From contig NZ_JADYWW010000001.1 in NCBI RefSeq assembly GCF_015864575.1, positions 186,001 through 250,000 of the forward strand: a stretch of 64,000 nucleotides of DNA. The letters are read 5' to 3'. The DNA is from Salinibacterium sp. SWN248. Lineage in GTDB: Bacteria; Actinomycetota; Actinomycetes; Actinomycetales; Microbacteriaceae. Positions 1 through 8,053 of the stretch are shown piece by piece. Every line of letters starts with the position of its first letter. Position 1 is the stretch's first letter. The notes under the pieces are model-generated. The model did no database searches and was not told the DNA's origin. It worked only from the letters and a program-made list of their open reading frames with translations. Position numbers and translations under genes: made by a program.

Positions 1-1267
1 GCTCGGCGGCGGGCTCCTCGGTGGCGAGCGCCAGCAGTCGATCGGCCGTGGCGTTGGCGTGCGTGACGATGCCAGCCAGCCCGGTTCCGCCGACGGTTTC
101 GCCGACAACGACTACGCCATCCGTGCGCTCAGCGGCGGCGAGCGCGGCCGGGCGAACCCATTCGCGACGAGCAAAATCGATAACGGACCCCGGCGGCAAC
201 GAAACCCCGAGCAGCACTTCGGCATCGCGACGAGCGACGTCGGCAAACTCTCCGGCCGGCACCTCGTTGTACGAGAGGCGCACAACGTGGCGGCCATCCG
301 CCTGCTCTTTCAGCCACTGCCATTTCGCGGTCGCATGGGTGAGCGCGCGAGCGGAAACGGCGGTGCAGCCGGGGGCGACGAGCACTCCTGAACCGCGGGG
401 TTCGGTATCCAACGCGGGCGCATCAAGCACGAGGGTTGCGAGCGTCACGGTGCGGCCACGAACCGGGGCGAGGATGCCGGGAGCCGCCACAATGACGGTA
501 CCGTCAAGGTCGGCGAGCGCCTCAGCACTCTCAATGCGCCGGTCGAGCTCGACAATCACGCCGTAGGTCTTCAGGTCGGCGGCCAACTCAGTGACGAGTC
601 GATTGATGCCGCCCCGGATGCCCTGAACCGCGGTTCCGGCCGGCATCGCGCCGCGCATCGAACGCACCGCTGCCGCCAGCGACCCGTGGAGGGCGAGGCG
701 TTCCTTGAGCGTTGCAACGCGGTCGAGCGGAAGATCGTCGGGGTGCAGCGAGTACACGCCGTGCACGACGGGGGCGACCAGTTTCTCTACGACGGCCTTG
801 CCCATGCGGCGACGAACGAGCGCTCCGAGCGACACGTCAGTACGCTTTCCGAACCACGGGATAAGTGAGTCGAGTTGGGCGCGCAGAGCGCCGCCCATAC
901 CCAGAACTGCGATCGTCTGAGCGTCGAGCGGTGTCGCCGGAATGCCCAAGATGCCGGTGCTGGGCAACGGAAGGGCCGTGCCATCCACGGGCTGCAGCCA
1001 GGCACCTTCGTCGCTCGGCGAAACGATGTCGTCGCCAAGACCCAGCTCGCGAGCGAGGTCGGCAACAGTATTGCCGCGGGTGGCGAAGCTTTCGGCTCCG
1101 GCATCCAGATTGATGCCGCCGACACGGTGGGATGCCACGGTGCCGCCCAGATGATCGCTTGCCTCAATGAGACGCACGGTCCGTCCCGCCCTAGCGAGAC
1201 GGCGCGCCACAACGAGTCCGGCAATGCCCCCGCCAACGACGGTGAATTCTGTCGTGCTCACGCTCAC
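1..1267 (-). CDS. hemY: Protoporphyrinogen/coproporphyrinogen oxidase, 3' end outside window (partial)
   Basis: FAD-dependent oxidase of late heme synthesis; in Actinobacteria this family (HemY, also called HemG/CgoX) oxidises coproporphyrinogen III. The first 422 codons are visible; the stop lies beyond the left edge. A Rossmann FAD motif (VVGGGIAGLVVARRL) lies near residues 8-22, followed by a glutamate-ending second strand (VRLIEASDHLGG), as in amine-oxidase-like flavoproteins. The GTG start at 1267 shares its G with the TAG stop of hemE; a second GTG six bases later is an alternative start. The TAGTG overlap indicates translational coupling with hemE. The HemY family is clear; whether the substrate is coproporphyrinogen or protoporphyrinogen is inferred from lineage. 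Confidence 0.93.
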   Translation of the reverse strand, partial: MSVSTTEFTVVGGGIAGLVVARRLARAGRTVRLIEASDHLGGTVASHRVGGINLDAGAESFATRGNTVADLARELGLGDDIVSPSDEGAWLQPVDGTALPLPSTGILGIPATPLDAQTIAVLGMGGALRAQLDSLIPWFGKRTDVSLGALVRRRMGKAVVEKLVAPVVHGVYSLHPDDLPLDRVATLKERLALHGSLAAAVRSMRGAMPAGTAVQGIRGGINRLVTELAADLKTYGVIVELDRRIESAEALADLDGTVIVAAPGILAPVRGRTVTLATLVLDAPALDTEPRGSGVLVAPGCTAVSARALTHATAKWQWLKEQADGRHVVRLSYNEVPAGEFADVARRDAEVLLGVSLPPGSVIDFARREWVRPAALAAAERTDGVVVVGETVGGTGLAGIVTHANATADRLLALATEEPAAE

Positions 1268-2325
1268 TAACCTTCCTCGTGAACGAGCTCCACAATTTTG
1301 GTGAGCACATCCGGGTCAGTGTCGGGGCCAACACCGTGGCCGAGGTTCACGACGTGGGCTGGGGCAACGCGGCCGCGGTTCATGACGTCGCGCACGTGCG
1401 CTTCGAGCACATGCCACGGTGCGCCAAGCAGCGCGGGGTCGATGTTGCCCTGCAGTGGAACGCCGCCACCGAGGCGACGGTCAGCCTCATCGAGCGGGAT
1501 GCGCCAGTCAACACCCATCACGTCGGCGCCAATGCCGTGCATGGCCTGCAAAACTTCGCCGCTGCCGACACCGAAGTGAACCTTCGGAACCTCGTAACCG
1601 CGCAAGTGCGACAGAACGCGCTTGGAGTGCGGGGCAACCCGGCGCACGTACTGCTGCTCGGAGAGCGAGCCAACCCAGGAGTCGAACAGCTGAACGGCAG
1701 AGGCGCCAGCCTCAACCTGGGCGATCAAGAATTCGCCAGCGACATCCGCACACCAGTTGAGCAAGTTCGCCCAGGTCTGCGGGTCGGAATACATGAGCGT
1801 GCGAGCACGCTGCTGGTCTTTGCTCGGGCCACCCTCAACCATGTACGACGCGAGAGTGAATGGTGCTCCAGCGAAACCGATCAGCGGGGTGGTTCCCAAC
1901 TGAGCAACGGTTTGCGCGACAGCCTCGCGGATCGGCGCAAACGCAGCCGGGTCGATCGGGTGCAGCTTGGCGACATCCGCCGCTGTACGAATGGGGTTAG
2001 CGAACACGGGGCCACGACCGGGAACAATCTCGACCTCAACGCCGGCAAGCTTGGCGGGGATCACGATGTCGCTGAAGAAAATAGCGGCGTCGACATCGTG
2101 GCGGCGCACGGGCTGCATCGTGATTTCGCTCGCGAGGTCGGGCGTGAGGCACGCCTCCAACATTTCGTTGCCTTCGCGCAGTTTGCGGTACTCCGGAAGG
2201 GAGCGGCCGGCCTGGCGCATAAACCAGACGGGAGTGGTTTCGGGGCGATCGCCGCGGTAGGCCCGGATGATAGGCGAGTTAGCTGTGCGGCCGTCGAGAA
2301 GTGGGTGGTCAGAATTCAAAGTCAC
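1267..2325 (-). CDS. hemE: Uroporphyrinogen decarboxylase
   Basis: Cytoplasmic enzyme that removes four carboxyl groups from uroporphyrinogen III to give coproporphyrinogen III. The 352-residue product has the usual family length. The N-terminal signature with two arginines is present (WFMRQAGRSLPEYR, about residues 34-47), as are the substrate-contacting aspartate segment FFSDIVIP and the C-terminal NLGHGVGPDTDP motif. The start is GTG with no Shine-Dalgarno sequence, and a TAATGT -10 element lies seven bases upstream, suggesting leaderless translation. It is followed without a gap by hemY and diverges from hemA, forming a heme regulon. Confidence 0.97.
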   Translation of the reverse strand: MTLNSDHPLLDGRTANSPIIRAYRGDRPETTPVWFMRQAGRSLPEYRKLREGNEMLEACLTPDLASEITMQPVRRHDVDAAIFFSDIVIPAKLAGVEVEIVPGRGPVFANPIRTAADVAKLHPIDPAAFAPIREAVAQTVAQLGTTPLIGFAGAPFTLASYMVEGGPSKDQQRARTLMYSDPQTWANLLNWCADVAGEFLIAQVEAGASAVQLFDSWVGSLSEQQYVRRVAPHSKRVLSHLRGYEVPKVHFGVGSGEVLQAMHGIGADVMGVDWRIPLDEADRRLGGGVPLQGNIDPALLGAPWHVLEAHVRDVMNRGRVAPAHVVNLGHGVGPDTDPDVLTKIVELVHEEG

Positions 2326-2330
2326 GGGGT

Positions 2331-2338
2331 TAACATTA
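2331..2338. promoter_or_regulatory. Overlapping divergent -10 elements of hemE and hemA
   Basis: Only 17 bases separate the two GTG start codons (2325 leftward, 2343 rightward). On the plus strand TAACAT (2331-2336) is followed by six bases and then the hemA GTG. On the minus strand TAATGT (2338-2333) is followed by seven bases and then the hemE GTG. Both spacings put the transcript start at or next to the start codon, and neither gene has a ribosome-binding site, so both messages are probably leaderless. The -35 elements are weak. Two polymerases could not bind at once. Confidence 0.5.
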
Positions 2339-2342
2339 GGTT

Positions 2343-3578
2343 GTGCTCCTGTGTCTTAGCTCGAATCATCGCAACGCGAGCTTAGACGTACTCGAAAGTC
2401 TGTCTGAGGTCGCCCCGGCGGCCACCGTCGACCTCGTATCGCACAATGATTTCGTTGCCGGAGCCGTTCTGGTTGCCACCTGCAACCGCTTCGAGGCCTA
2501 CCTCGATGTCGAAGAACCACTCACCGCCGGTTCGGCCATCACCGTGTGTTCTCTGCTCGAATCGCTGAGCGAACGCACTGGACTCAGCCTCGATACTTTG
2601 CACGCCTCCATCGCCGTTCATGAGGGGGCGGATGCCGCAGCTCACCTCTTTGCGGTGACCTCGGGTCTTGAGTCCGTCGTGATCGGTGAAGCCGAGATCT
2701 CCGGCCAGGTCAGTCGCGCTCTCGATCAGGCGCGCAAGGATGGCACCACTACCCGCGACCTCGAGCGCCTCTTTCAGCGCGCCACTCACACGAGCCGCGG
2801 CATCAAGAACAACACGGCCATCGGCGGGGCAGGCAAGTCCCTCGTGCGCCTCGCTCTCGAACTGGCCTCGAGCCGCGTCGCCGACTGGTCGACCGCGAGC
2901 GTTCTCGTCGTGGGCACCGGCCGCTACGCGGTCACGACCGTCAACGCCCTGCGCGACAAAGGCGCACTCGACCTTCGCGTCTTCTCGCCCTCGGGCCGCG
3001 ACGCCGCCTTCGCCCTCAAGCACGGGCTTACCCAGAGCGAGGACTTCGACGTCGATGTCGTAGTCACCTGCACCGTGAGCGCTCTGCTCGGCGCCGAACG
3101 CTTCTCAGCCGCCAGCAAGTGCCTCGTGCTCGACCTCGGGCTCCCCCGCAACGTTGACCCCGCCGTTGGCCAACTCAACGGTGTTGACCTGCTCGACCTC
3201 GAAACCATCAGCCTGCACGCCCCGCTCGAAGAACTGAACGCGCATGCGGATGCTCGCAACCTGGTTCGCACGGCCGCCCACGAATTCGCTGCCGAAAGCC
3301 AGGCGGAGCCAGCCATCGTTGCTCTTCGCACGCACCACTTCGCCCTCCTTGAGGCGGAAATAGCTCGCGCCACTGCCCGCGGAGCCGGCGACGAAACCAT
3401 TTCGGCGCTGCGTCACCTCGGCGGCGTTCTACTGCACGGCCCTTCGGTGCGCGCCCGCGAGTTCGCGGCTGATGGCCGCGTCGCAGAGTTTGATGCTGCC
3501 CTCTCGGCGCTCTACAACATCCCGGTGGAGCGCACGGCACGAGCAAGCGACGCCCAGGCGCGACCGCACACGGCGTAG
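2343..3578 (+). CDS. hemA: Glutamyl-tRNA reductase
   Basis: Catalyses NADPH-dependent reduction of glutamyl-tRNA(Glu) to glutamate-1-semialdehyde, the first committed step of the C5 heme pathway. The 411-residue product is slightly short for the family. The catalytic cysteine lies in VLVATCNRFEAYL (near residue 48). The catalytic-domain segment VIGEAEISGQV corresponds to the family GExQIlgQ motif, and the NADP fold begins at VLVVGTGRYAV (about residue 190). The GEAEIS and GTGRYA versions differ from the commonest GEtQIL and GaGeMa forms, but the domain order is standard. GTG is chosen because it opens the conserved N-terminal strand and sits just after a -10 element. It is divergent from hemE. 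Confidence 0.94.
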   Translation: MLLCLSSNHRNASLDVLESLSEVAPAATVDLVSHNDFVAGAVLVATCNRFEAYLDVEEPLTAGSAITVCSLLESLSERTGLSLDTLHASIAVHEGADAAAHLFAVTSGLESVVIGEAEISGQVSRALDQARKDGTTTRDLERLFQRATHTSRGIKNNTAIGGAGKSLVRLALELASSRVADWSTASVLVVGTGRYAVTTVNALRDKGALDLRVFSPSGRDAAFALKHGLTQSEDFDVDVVVTCTVSALLGAERFSAASKCLVLDLGLPRNVDPAVGQLNGVDLLDLETISLHAPLEELNAHADARNLVRTAAHEFAAESQAEPAIVALRTHHFALLEAEIARATARGAGDETISALRHLGGVLLHGPSVRAREFAADGRVAEFDAALSALYNIPVERTARASDAQARPHTA

Positions 3579-3631
3579 TCACGGGTCGCGATTCTGGCCT
3601 TCGGCACCACCCACAACGATGAGGGGCTCGC

Positions 3632-4264
3632 ATGAAACCGTATGAGTCAACAACGCCCCTCCACACCGAGCGCCTCGTGCTGCGCCGTCTCACTCCCAGC
3701 GAGCACGATATCGATGATCTGCACGCCCAGCAGTCAGACCCCGAGCTCACCACCTACATGCTCTACGAGCCCCGCGACCGCGCCACGATAATCGAGAAGA
3801 TCACCGAGTGGACGGCCAGCGAAGTGCTCGCGGAGACTGACGATTACGTGCAGCTGGCCATTGAGCTTCCGGATGCTGTTCCTCCTGTTGCGGCGGGTGC
3901 GGTGCCCTCAGCTCACCACCGCGAGCGCCGCCCTGTGATGATCGGAACCCTGTATTTCAAGATCGAAAGCGCTGAGGATTCGAATGCTGAGATCGGCTGG
4001 GCGCTGCATCCCGATTTTCAGGGCAAGGGCTATGCCCGGGAGGCGGCATCCGCTCTGCTCGATCTCGCTTTCGACACTCTGAAGCTGCACCGGGTATTCG
4101 CCAATCTGGATCCCCGAAACGACCATTCCGTTCGCTTGTGTCTCGCGCTTGGCATGCGGCATGAAGCGCATCACGTGGAAGATATGTGGTTCAAGGGCGC
4201 GTGGGCCGATACCGGAATTTATGCAATTCTCGACCGCGAATGGGCTGCACACCCGCACAGTTGA
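3632..4264 (+). CDS. GNAT-family N-acetyltransferase (RimJ/RimL-like)
   Basis: A 210-residue acetyl-CoA-dependent acetyltransferase of the RimJ/RimL subgroup, which acetylates protein N-termini or small amines; the substrate here is unknown. The N-terminal strand TERLVLRRLTPSEHDIDDL is typical of the subgroup. The core GWALHPDFQGKGYAREAASALLD (about residues 125-147) carries the acetyl-CoA pyrophosphate loop Q-G-K-G-Y-A. The C-terminal part NDHSVRLCLALGMRHE is the usual last helix and strand. An internal insert (DDYVQLAIELPDAVPP...RERRPVMIG) precedes the core. ATG starts about 50 bases after hemA. It may be cotranscribed with hemA but has no obvious link to heme. Confidence 0.88.
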   Translation: MKPYESTTPLHTERLVLRRLTPSEHDIDDLHAQQSDPELTTYMLYEPRDRATIIEKITEWTASEVLAETDDYVQLAIELPDAVPPVAAGAVPSAHHRERRPVMIGTLYFKIESAEDSNAEIGWALHPDFQGKGYAREAASALLDLAFDTLKLHRVFANLDPRNDHSVRLCLALGMRHEAHHVEDMWFKGAWADTGIYAILDREWAAHPHS

Positions 4265-4300
4265 GGCTCCCGCGCCCTCGTTTTTCTTTGCGAATTCTCC

Positions 4301-4318
4301 CATTTTCCGCGGAAAATG
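4301..4318. promoter_or_regulatory. Perfect 18-bp palindrome upstream of the GTPase operon
   Basis: The gap of about 260 bases between the acetyltransferase and the GTPase gene holds an uninterrupted palindrome, CATTTTCCGCGGAAAATG. Further downstream is a short GTCCCC/GGGGAC hairpin (about 4383-4399) and a TATAAC -10-like element near 4427-4432, ahead of the GTPase start at 4524. The palindrome is about 110 bases upstream of that putative -10, so an activator site or a distant operator is possible. No cognate regulator gene is adjacent. Confidence 0.4.
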
Positions 4319-4523
4319 CACACCCAGACTAGGGGACAGACAGAACGTTCTGGTGCAGTTTTCTGCGGGATCTCGCCGCGCGTCCCCCGAGTGGGGACTC
4401 GTGAAGATTTTCGGCAGCGCCGATTCTTATAACACCGCGCACACTTCCCGACCGTTACGCGGTTTTTCTACGCCCATCTGATGGGGCGTCGGCTCCGAAC
4501 TACAAACCAACCGAAAGAGATCT

Positions 4524-5099
4524 ATGTCTGAGCATGTCGTTTTGTTTGCTGGCCCCATGGGCTCCGGCAAGACGACCGCTATTCGCAGTCTGAGTGAAAT
4601 CGATGTGGTGTCGACTGAGGCTACCAACACGGATCGCGAGACAGCGGATAAAGAGACCACTACGGTGGCGCTTGACTACGGCGAGATCACCATCGACGAT
4701 GTCACGAAGGTTCGCCTCTACGGAGTTCCGGGGCAAAAGCGTTTCGATTTCATGTGGTCTATTTTGGCGGGCCGCGCACGTGGTCTACTGCTGCTGATCA
4801 ACAATGATGCGCCCGACTCTGTCGCGTTGCTTCTCGAATACCTCAACAACTTCCGCGACCTTCACTCCCGCGGCGCAGTTGTCATCGGTGTCACCAAGTC
4901 TGATGTGTCTGATGCACCCAGCGTTGCCGACTATTCCGCAGCACTCACCGCTGCATCCCCTGACCAGCTCATTCCCGTATTCACCGTTGACCCGCGCAAT
5001 GCTGAAGAGATGCGCACCCTGCTGCTGACGCTCGTCGCCAGCGTCGAAATGCGTGAACTCCTTGCACCTGCTCCGGCACCAATCTCCGAGAAAATCTGA
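4524..5099 (+). CDS. Conservon-type (CvnD-like) small GTPase
   Basis: A 191-residue P-loop GTPase of the MglA/CvnD type, which pairs with roadblock/LC7 proteins in bacteria. The G1 loop is GPMGSGKTT (about residues 10-18). The switch II region is YGVPGQKRFDFMW, where the usual DxxG aspartate is absent; the same VPGQ/TPGQ form is seen in actinobacterial conservon GTPases. G4 is TKSD within VIGVTKSDVS. The acidic threonine-rich switch I (ETADKETTTVALDYGEI) matches the family. Its TGA overlaps the ATG of the next gene by one base, so it is coupled to a roadblock gene. No histidine kinase or DUF742 gene flanks it, unlike complete conservons. Confidence 0.87.
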   Translation: MSEHVVLFAGPMGSGKTTAIRSLSEIDVVSTEATNTDRETADKETTTVALDYGEITIDDVTKVRLYGVPGQKRFDFMWSILAGRARGLLLLINNDAPDSVALLLEYLNNFRDLHSRGAVVIGVTKSDVSDAPSVADYSAALTAASPDQLIPVFTVDPRNAEEMRTLLLTLVASVEMRELLAPAPAPISEKI

Positions 5100-5518
5100 T
5101 GAACCTCACACCTGCGCCCGTCGCCACCATGGCGTCGCACCTGAACCCCGTCCACATCGATGCCGGCAACCGCACCCTCGCCGAAATGCAAGATCTTGCG
5201 AGCTCGCTCACCTTTGCCTCGCTGCTCACCGATGATGGCTTCGAGATCGTTCACCTCAACGGAACCCACGCGGATGGCGGACGCTTCGCCAGCATGTCCA
5301 GCTCAGTGCAAGCACTCAGCGATGCTGTCGCCCACGAACTGAAAATCGGCACCAACGAGTACGTGATCATTGCATCCGAACTCGGCCACGTCATCCAACT
5401 GCGCGTTCAAGGGCACCCCATCGTGCTCGCCGCGCTGTTCGACACTCATGAAACTTTGGGCAAAGGCCTCTCGATCGCTCGCATCGCCGCGCGACGCATG
5501 GCCGAGCTCATTGCGTAA
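5099..5518 (+). CDS. Roadblock/LC7-domain protein, first copy
   Basis: A 139-residue protein with the roadblock/LC7 fold of MglB/CvnB, usually a homodimer that binds or activates the partner GTPase. About 30 extra residues precede the domain. The domain runs from AEMQDLASSLTFASLLTDDGFEIVHL through the long helix SMSSSVQALSDAVAHELKIG to the strands EYVIIASELGHVIQLRV and the closing helix. It is translationally coupled to the GTPase (TGATG overlap). The assignment rests on the secondary-structure pattern and the gene partnership. No catalytic residues are expected. It is followed by a second, shorter roadblock-like gene. Confidence 0.8.
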   Translation: MNLTPAPVATMASHLNPVHIDAGNRTLAEMQDLASSLTFASLLTDDGFEIVHLNGTHADGGRFASMSSSVQALSDAVAHELKIGTNEYVIIASELGHVIQLRVQGHPIVLAALFDTHETLGKGLSIARIAARRMAELIA

Positions 5519-5568
5519 CTACGCACCACTCGAAGTAACACCAACCCGACACCTAAACGGAGAACACA

Positions 5569-5928
5569 ATGTCAAACATCACTGAAACCCTCGCCGCTCT
5601 TCTCGAGACTGACGGCGCTATGGCTGCCGCAGTAGTCGACAGCGGATCGGGCATGCTGCTCGGAAGCGCCGGAACCGGCATCGACCTCGACGCGGCAGCA
5701 GCCGGCAACACCGAGGTAGTGCGCGCCAAGCTCAAGACCATGAAGGCTCTCGGCCTCAAGGACTCCATCGACGACATCCTCATCACGCTCTCGAGCCAGT
5801 ACCACATCATCCGCCCGTTGGCATCGAACCCCGAGGTCTTCATCTACTTCGTACTCGACAAGGCGAAGTCGAACCTCGCGCTTGCACGTATCAACGTCAA
5901 GACCGCCGACTCCAGCCTCGGCCTCTAA
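5569..5928 (+). CDS. Roadblock/LC7-domain protein, second copy
   Basis: A 119-residue single-domain protein. The start MSNITETLAALLETDGAMAAAVVDSGSGMLLGSAG is a typical LC7 first helix and strand. The middle helix AGNTEVVRAKLKTMKALGLKD and the strand pair DDILITLSSQYHIIRPL / VFIYFVLDKAKSNLALARI follow. The start ATG has a good upstream site (ACGGAGAAC). It differs strongly from the first roadblock protein, so the two could form a heterodimer or act separately on the GTPase; this is inference. A strong hairpin follows its stop codon, which may raise its level relative to the next gene. Confidence 0.78.
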   Translation: MSNITETLAALLETDGAMAAAVVDSGSGMLLGSAGTGIDLDAAAAGNTEVVRAKLKTMKALGLKDSIDDILITLSSQYHIIRPLASNPEVFIYFVLDKAKSNLALARINVKTADSSLGL

Positions 5929-5939
5929 GAATCCACTCG

Positions 5940-5968
5940 CTGTGGCGGTCATTCGATGACCGCCACAG
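5940..5968 (+). terminator. Intercistronic hairpin between roadblock gene and DUF2510 gene
   Basis: Perfect 13-bp stem (5940-5952 with 5956-5968) and a TCG loop, 12 bases after the roadblock stop and about 30 bases before the DUF2510 start. Only a short CTTT follows, so it is more likely a partial terminator or a 3' mRNA stabiliser than a full terminator. Confidence 0.6.
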
Positions 5969-5996
5969 CAGGCTTTACCGCTCAGAAAGAAACATC

Positions 5997-7094
5997 ATGA
6001 CCGACGGCACCAGTATCCCCGCTGGGTGGTACCGCGACCCGCTGGGCGCTCTGCAGCTTCGCTGGTGGGATTCCGCGTCCTGGACCGAGCACGTTTCGGC
6101 CCTCGACAGCTCGCCAACACCACTAAACGACACGATCGCTGAAGAACAGTTCAACGTCAGCGCTCCTGCCACCGCCGCGGACCCCGACGTTCTCGTCATT
6201 CACCCGGCCCCGCGCAAGAGCGCCCGGGATCATGCGAACGCGAGTGCCTCCATGGCCTCGGCAATGCCCGCAATGGGCGGCACGACAACTACTGCGACGG
6301 CCACCGCCCCTGTCCCGGTCACAGCCTCATCGACGGTTGCTGCCGCTACTGCTGCACCTGCCGACGAGCCGACGCGCGCCACCGCACACATTCTCAACGT
6401 CACCCCGATCGACGACGACAACACTCAAGCGGATGCCGCCTCCGTTGCGCCCGCAGCCGGCAAGCGCCGCGCGGGCCCCGCTAGCAGTGTTGATATCGCT
6501 CTGCCCGCGGCCACCTGGAACGCGCTCAACCGCGCCATCACCGAAGCCGTTCATTCCGCTGCGGAACCGCTCGTGGAACTCCGCTTCGCCGACGCCCCCA
6601 CCCTGGTCATTGACCCCCGCGGCAGCGTCTACTGGTGGGCCCAACCGCTCGAAAAACTCTCCGCAACGAACACCGATGGTGACGTTGAAACCGTCGCTCG
6701 CCCGCTCGCGATCCATCACAGTGAAGCTGGCCGCGACTGGGAACCCCTGATTTGGCTCATCGGCACTCAGGCTCAGCCCGAGTCGTTCGATCCGCTGAGC
6801 CTTTCGGGTGCTCGCTTCAAGCTCCGTCGCTGGCCAAACCTCACCACGCTCACGCACACGACCGATCAGATGAGCATGACCGCAATGCTCGGCGCCGCCT
6901 ACCTCACGATCACCGAACTCGCGTCACTCGCGCATGTTCCTGAAGATGAAGCGCGTCGTCTGGTCTCGACTTTTGAACTGATGGGTCTGTTGACGCACAC
7001 CGTCGATACGACGGCAGATGTGATTCGGATGCCTGAGTCTGAAGCCTCGAAAGAGGGAATCTTCTCTCGACTGAAAGCACGCTTCAGTCGCTAG
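5997..7094 (+). CDS. DUF2510 protein with C-terminal winged-helix-like region
   Basis: A 365-residue protein of unknown function. Residues about 5-37 are a DUF2510 domain (AGWYRDPLGALQLRWWDSASWTEHV), a short Trp-rich domain common at the ends of actinobacterial envelope and signalling proteins. A linker of about 110 residues rich in Ala, Thr and Pro follows. The region from about residue 160 is folded; its end (ITELASLAHVPEDEARRLVSTFELMGLLTH) looks like a winged helix and resembles in layout the C-terminal helix-turn-helix of conservon DUF742 proteins. No membrane segment is seen. It is the last gene of the GTPase/roadblock cluster and may be its effector; that role is inference. Confidence 0.75.
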   Translation: MTDGTSIPAGWYRDPLGALQLRWWDSASWTEHVSALDSSPTPLNDTIAEEQFNVSAPATAADPDVLVIHPAPRKSARDHANASASMASAMPAMGGTTTTATATAPVPVTASSTVAAATAAPADEPTRATAHILNVTPIDDDNTQADAASVAPAAGKRRAGPASSVDIALPAATWNALNRAITEAVHSAAEPLVELRFADAPTLVIDPRGSVYWWAQPLEKLSATNTDGDVETVARPLAIHHSEAGRDWEPLIWLIGTQAQPESFDPLSLSGARFKLRRWPNLTTLTHTTDQMSMTAMLGAAYLTITELASLAHVPEDEARRLVSTFELMGLLTHTVDTTADVIRMPESEASKEGIFSRLKARFSR

Positions 7095-7108
7095 CCGCGG
7101 GGTGCGTC

Positions 7109-8053
7109 TTAGTGCACATACTCCAGCAGGTCGAGGCCGAAGGTGCGCATCGCTTCAATCACGCGCAAGCGTGAACGAAGGTTGGCGTCATCAAATTGAA
7201 TGGATGCCGCATAGGCGACCGCGCGCTTGTTGCCTCTGAGGGCGCCCGCTTCCGCTCGCACCCCCTGGTCGATTCCGGTCTTGTTGACCAGCAGTGTGTT
7301 GTGGTCTGCTCCCCGGTGAGCCAGGGGATCAAGCCCGAACGCACTCGCCACGAGCGACAGATCGGTGTTGAGCGAGAGCCAACCGAGCACGCGCTGGCTG
7401 GCGATCGAGTTCACAATTTCACCCCGGGCGAGGGCGCCGAATAGCCAACTGAGTTCTATGGCGGAGCCGACGGAAAGCTGCGGTGCATCGTCGGGACCGC
7501 GGGTGTCACGCACGAGGTCGAGAAGTGCTGTCTTGGTGAGGCCGAGGGATTCGGTGCGGGCTCGCACAGCATCCAACCCAATGAGACGCAGCAGGATGTT
7601 GGTCGCGAGGTTGTCGCTGGTCGCACCGACGAGGGCCGCCAAGTCCGCTACCGGAAGCGATGGTGCCTGCAAGTGCTGCCACAGCCCTGCAGCACCGACG
7701 GAGGCTCCGGGAACTTTGTCGAGGATGCCGTAGGGGGCAAAGTCGCGACTATCGAATCGTGCCGCTACTTCGATGAGCAACAGGATCTTGCCGATGCTGG
7801 CCGTGGGAAGCTCTACCCGATCGTCGATGCTGAGGATCGTCTTGCCCGTGTTGATGTCGACCGCACTGGCGGATACGCGCACGCTGCGATCGGCAAGTTT
7901 CAGTTTTCCAAGCGCGGCAAAGGTACTGGTGAAGTTGGGTACTTCTCCAGTTCCGGCATGCTTCGCAACTCGGGGGGTGCGAATGCGATTCCGGCGTTCT
8001 CGGGTTTGCTCGATCTCTACCAAATAGTGACGCGATCTTTCGGGTCCAGCCAC
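7109..8053 (-). CDS. Serine hydrolase, class A beta-lactamase-like fold
   Basis: A 314-residue penicillin-recognising serine hydrolase. The three active-site boxes are in order: SxxK in PTASIGKILLL, SDN in VGATSDNLATNILLRL, and KTG in LLVNKTGIDQGVRAEAG. No signal peptide or lipobox is visible, so it may be cytoplasmic, unlike secreted beta-lactamases; antibiotic resistance should not be assumed. The proposed ATG overlaps the end of the upstream metallopeptidase gene by 37 bases. A later start (for example TTG at residue 11) is possible, because the N-terminal 35 residues are basic and not part of the fold. It converges on the DUF2510 gene with a 14-base gap. Confidence 0.8.
   Translation of the reverse strand: MAGPERSRHYLVEIEQTRERRNRIRTPRVAKHAGTGEVPNFTSTFAALGKLKLADRSVRVSASAVDINTGKTILSIDDRVELPTASIGKILLLIEVAARFDSRDFAPYGILDKVPGASVGAAGLWQHLQAPSLPVADLAALVGATSDNLATNILLRLIGLDAVRARTESLGLTKTALLDLVRDTRGPDDAPQLSVGSAIELSWLFGALARGEIVNSIASQRVLGWLSLNTDLSLVASAFGLDPLAHRGADHNTLLVNKTGIDQGVRAEAGALRGNKRAVAYAASIQFDDANLRSRLRVIEAMRTFGLDLLEYVH

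Noticed and set aside
1279-2385. Long open frame on the plus strand opposite hemE
   Set aside because: It is antisense to a clearly conserved enzyme. Long antisense frames are common in GC-rich DNA, and the translation shows no family features.
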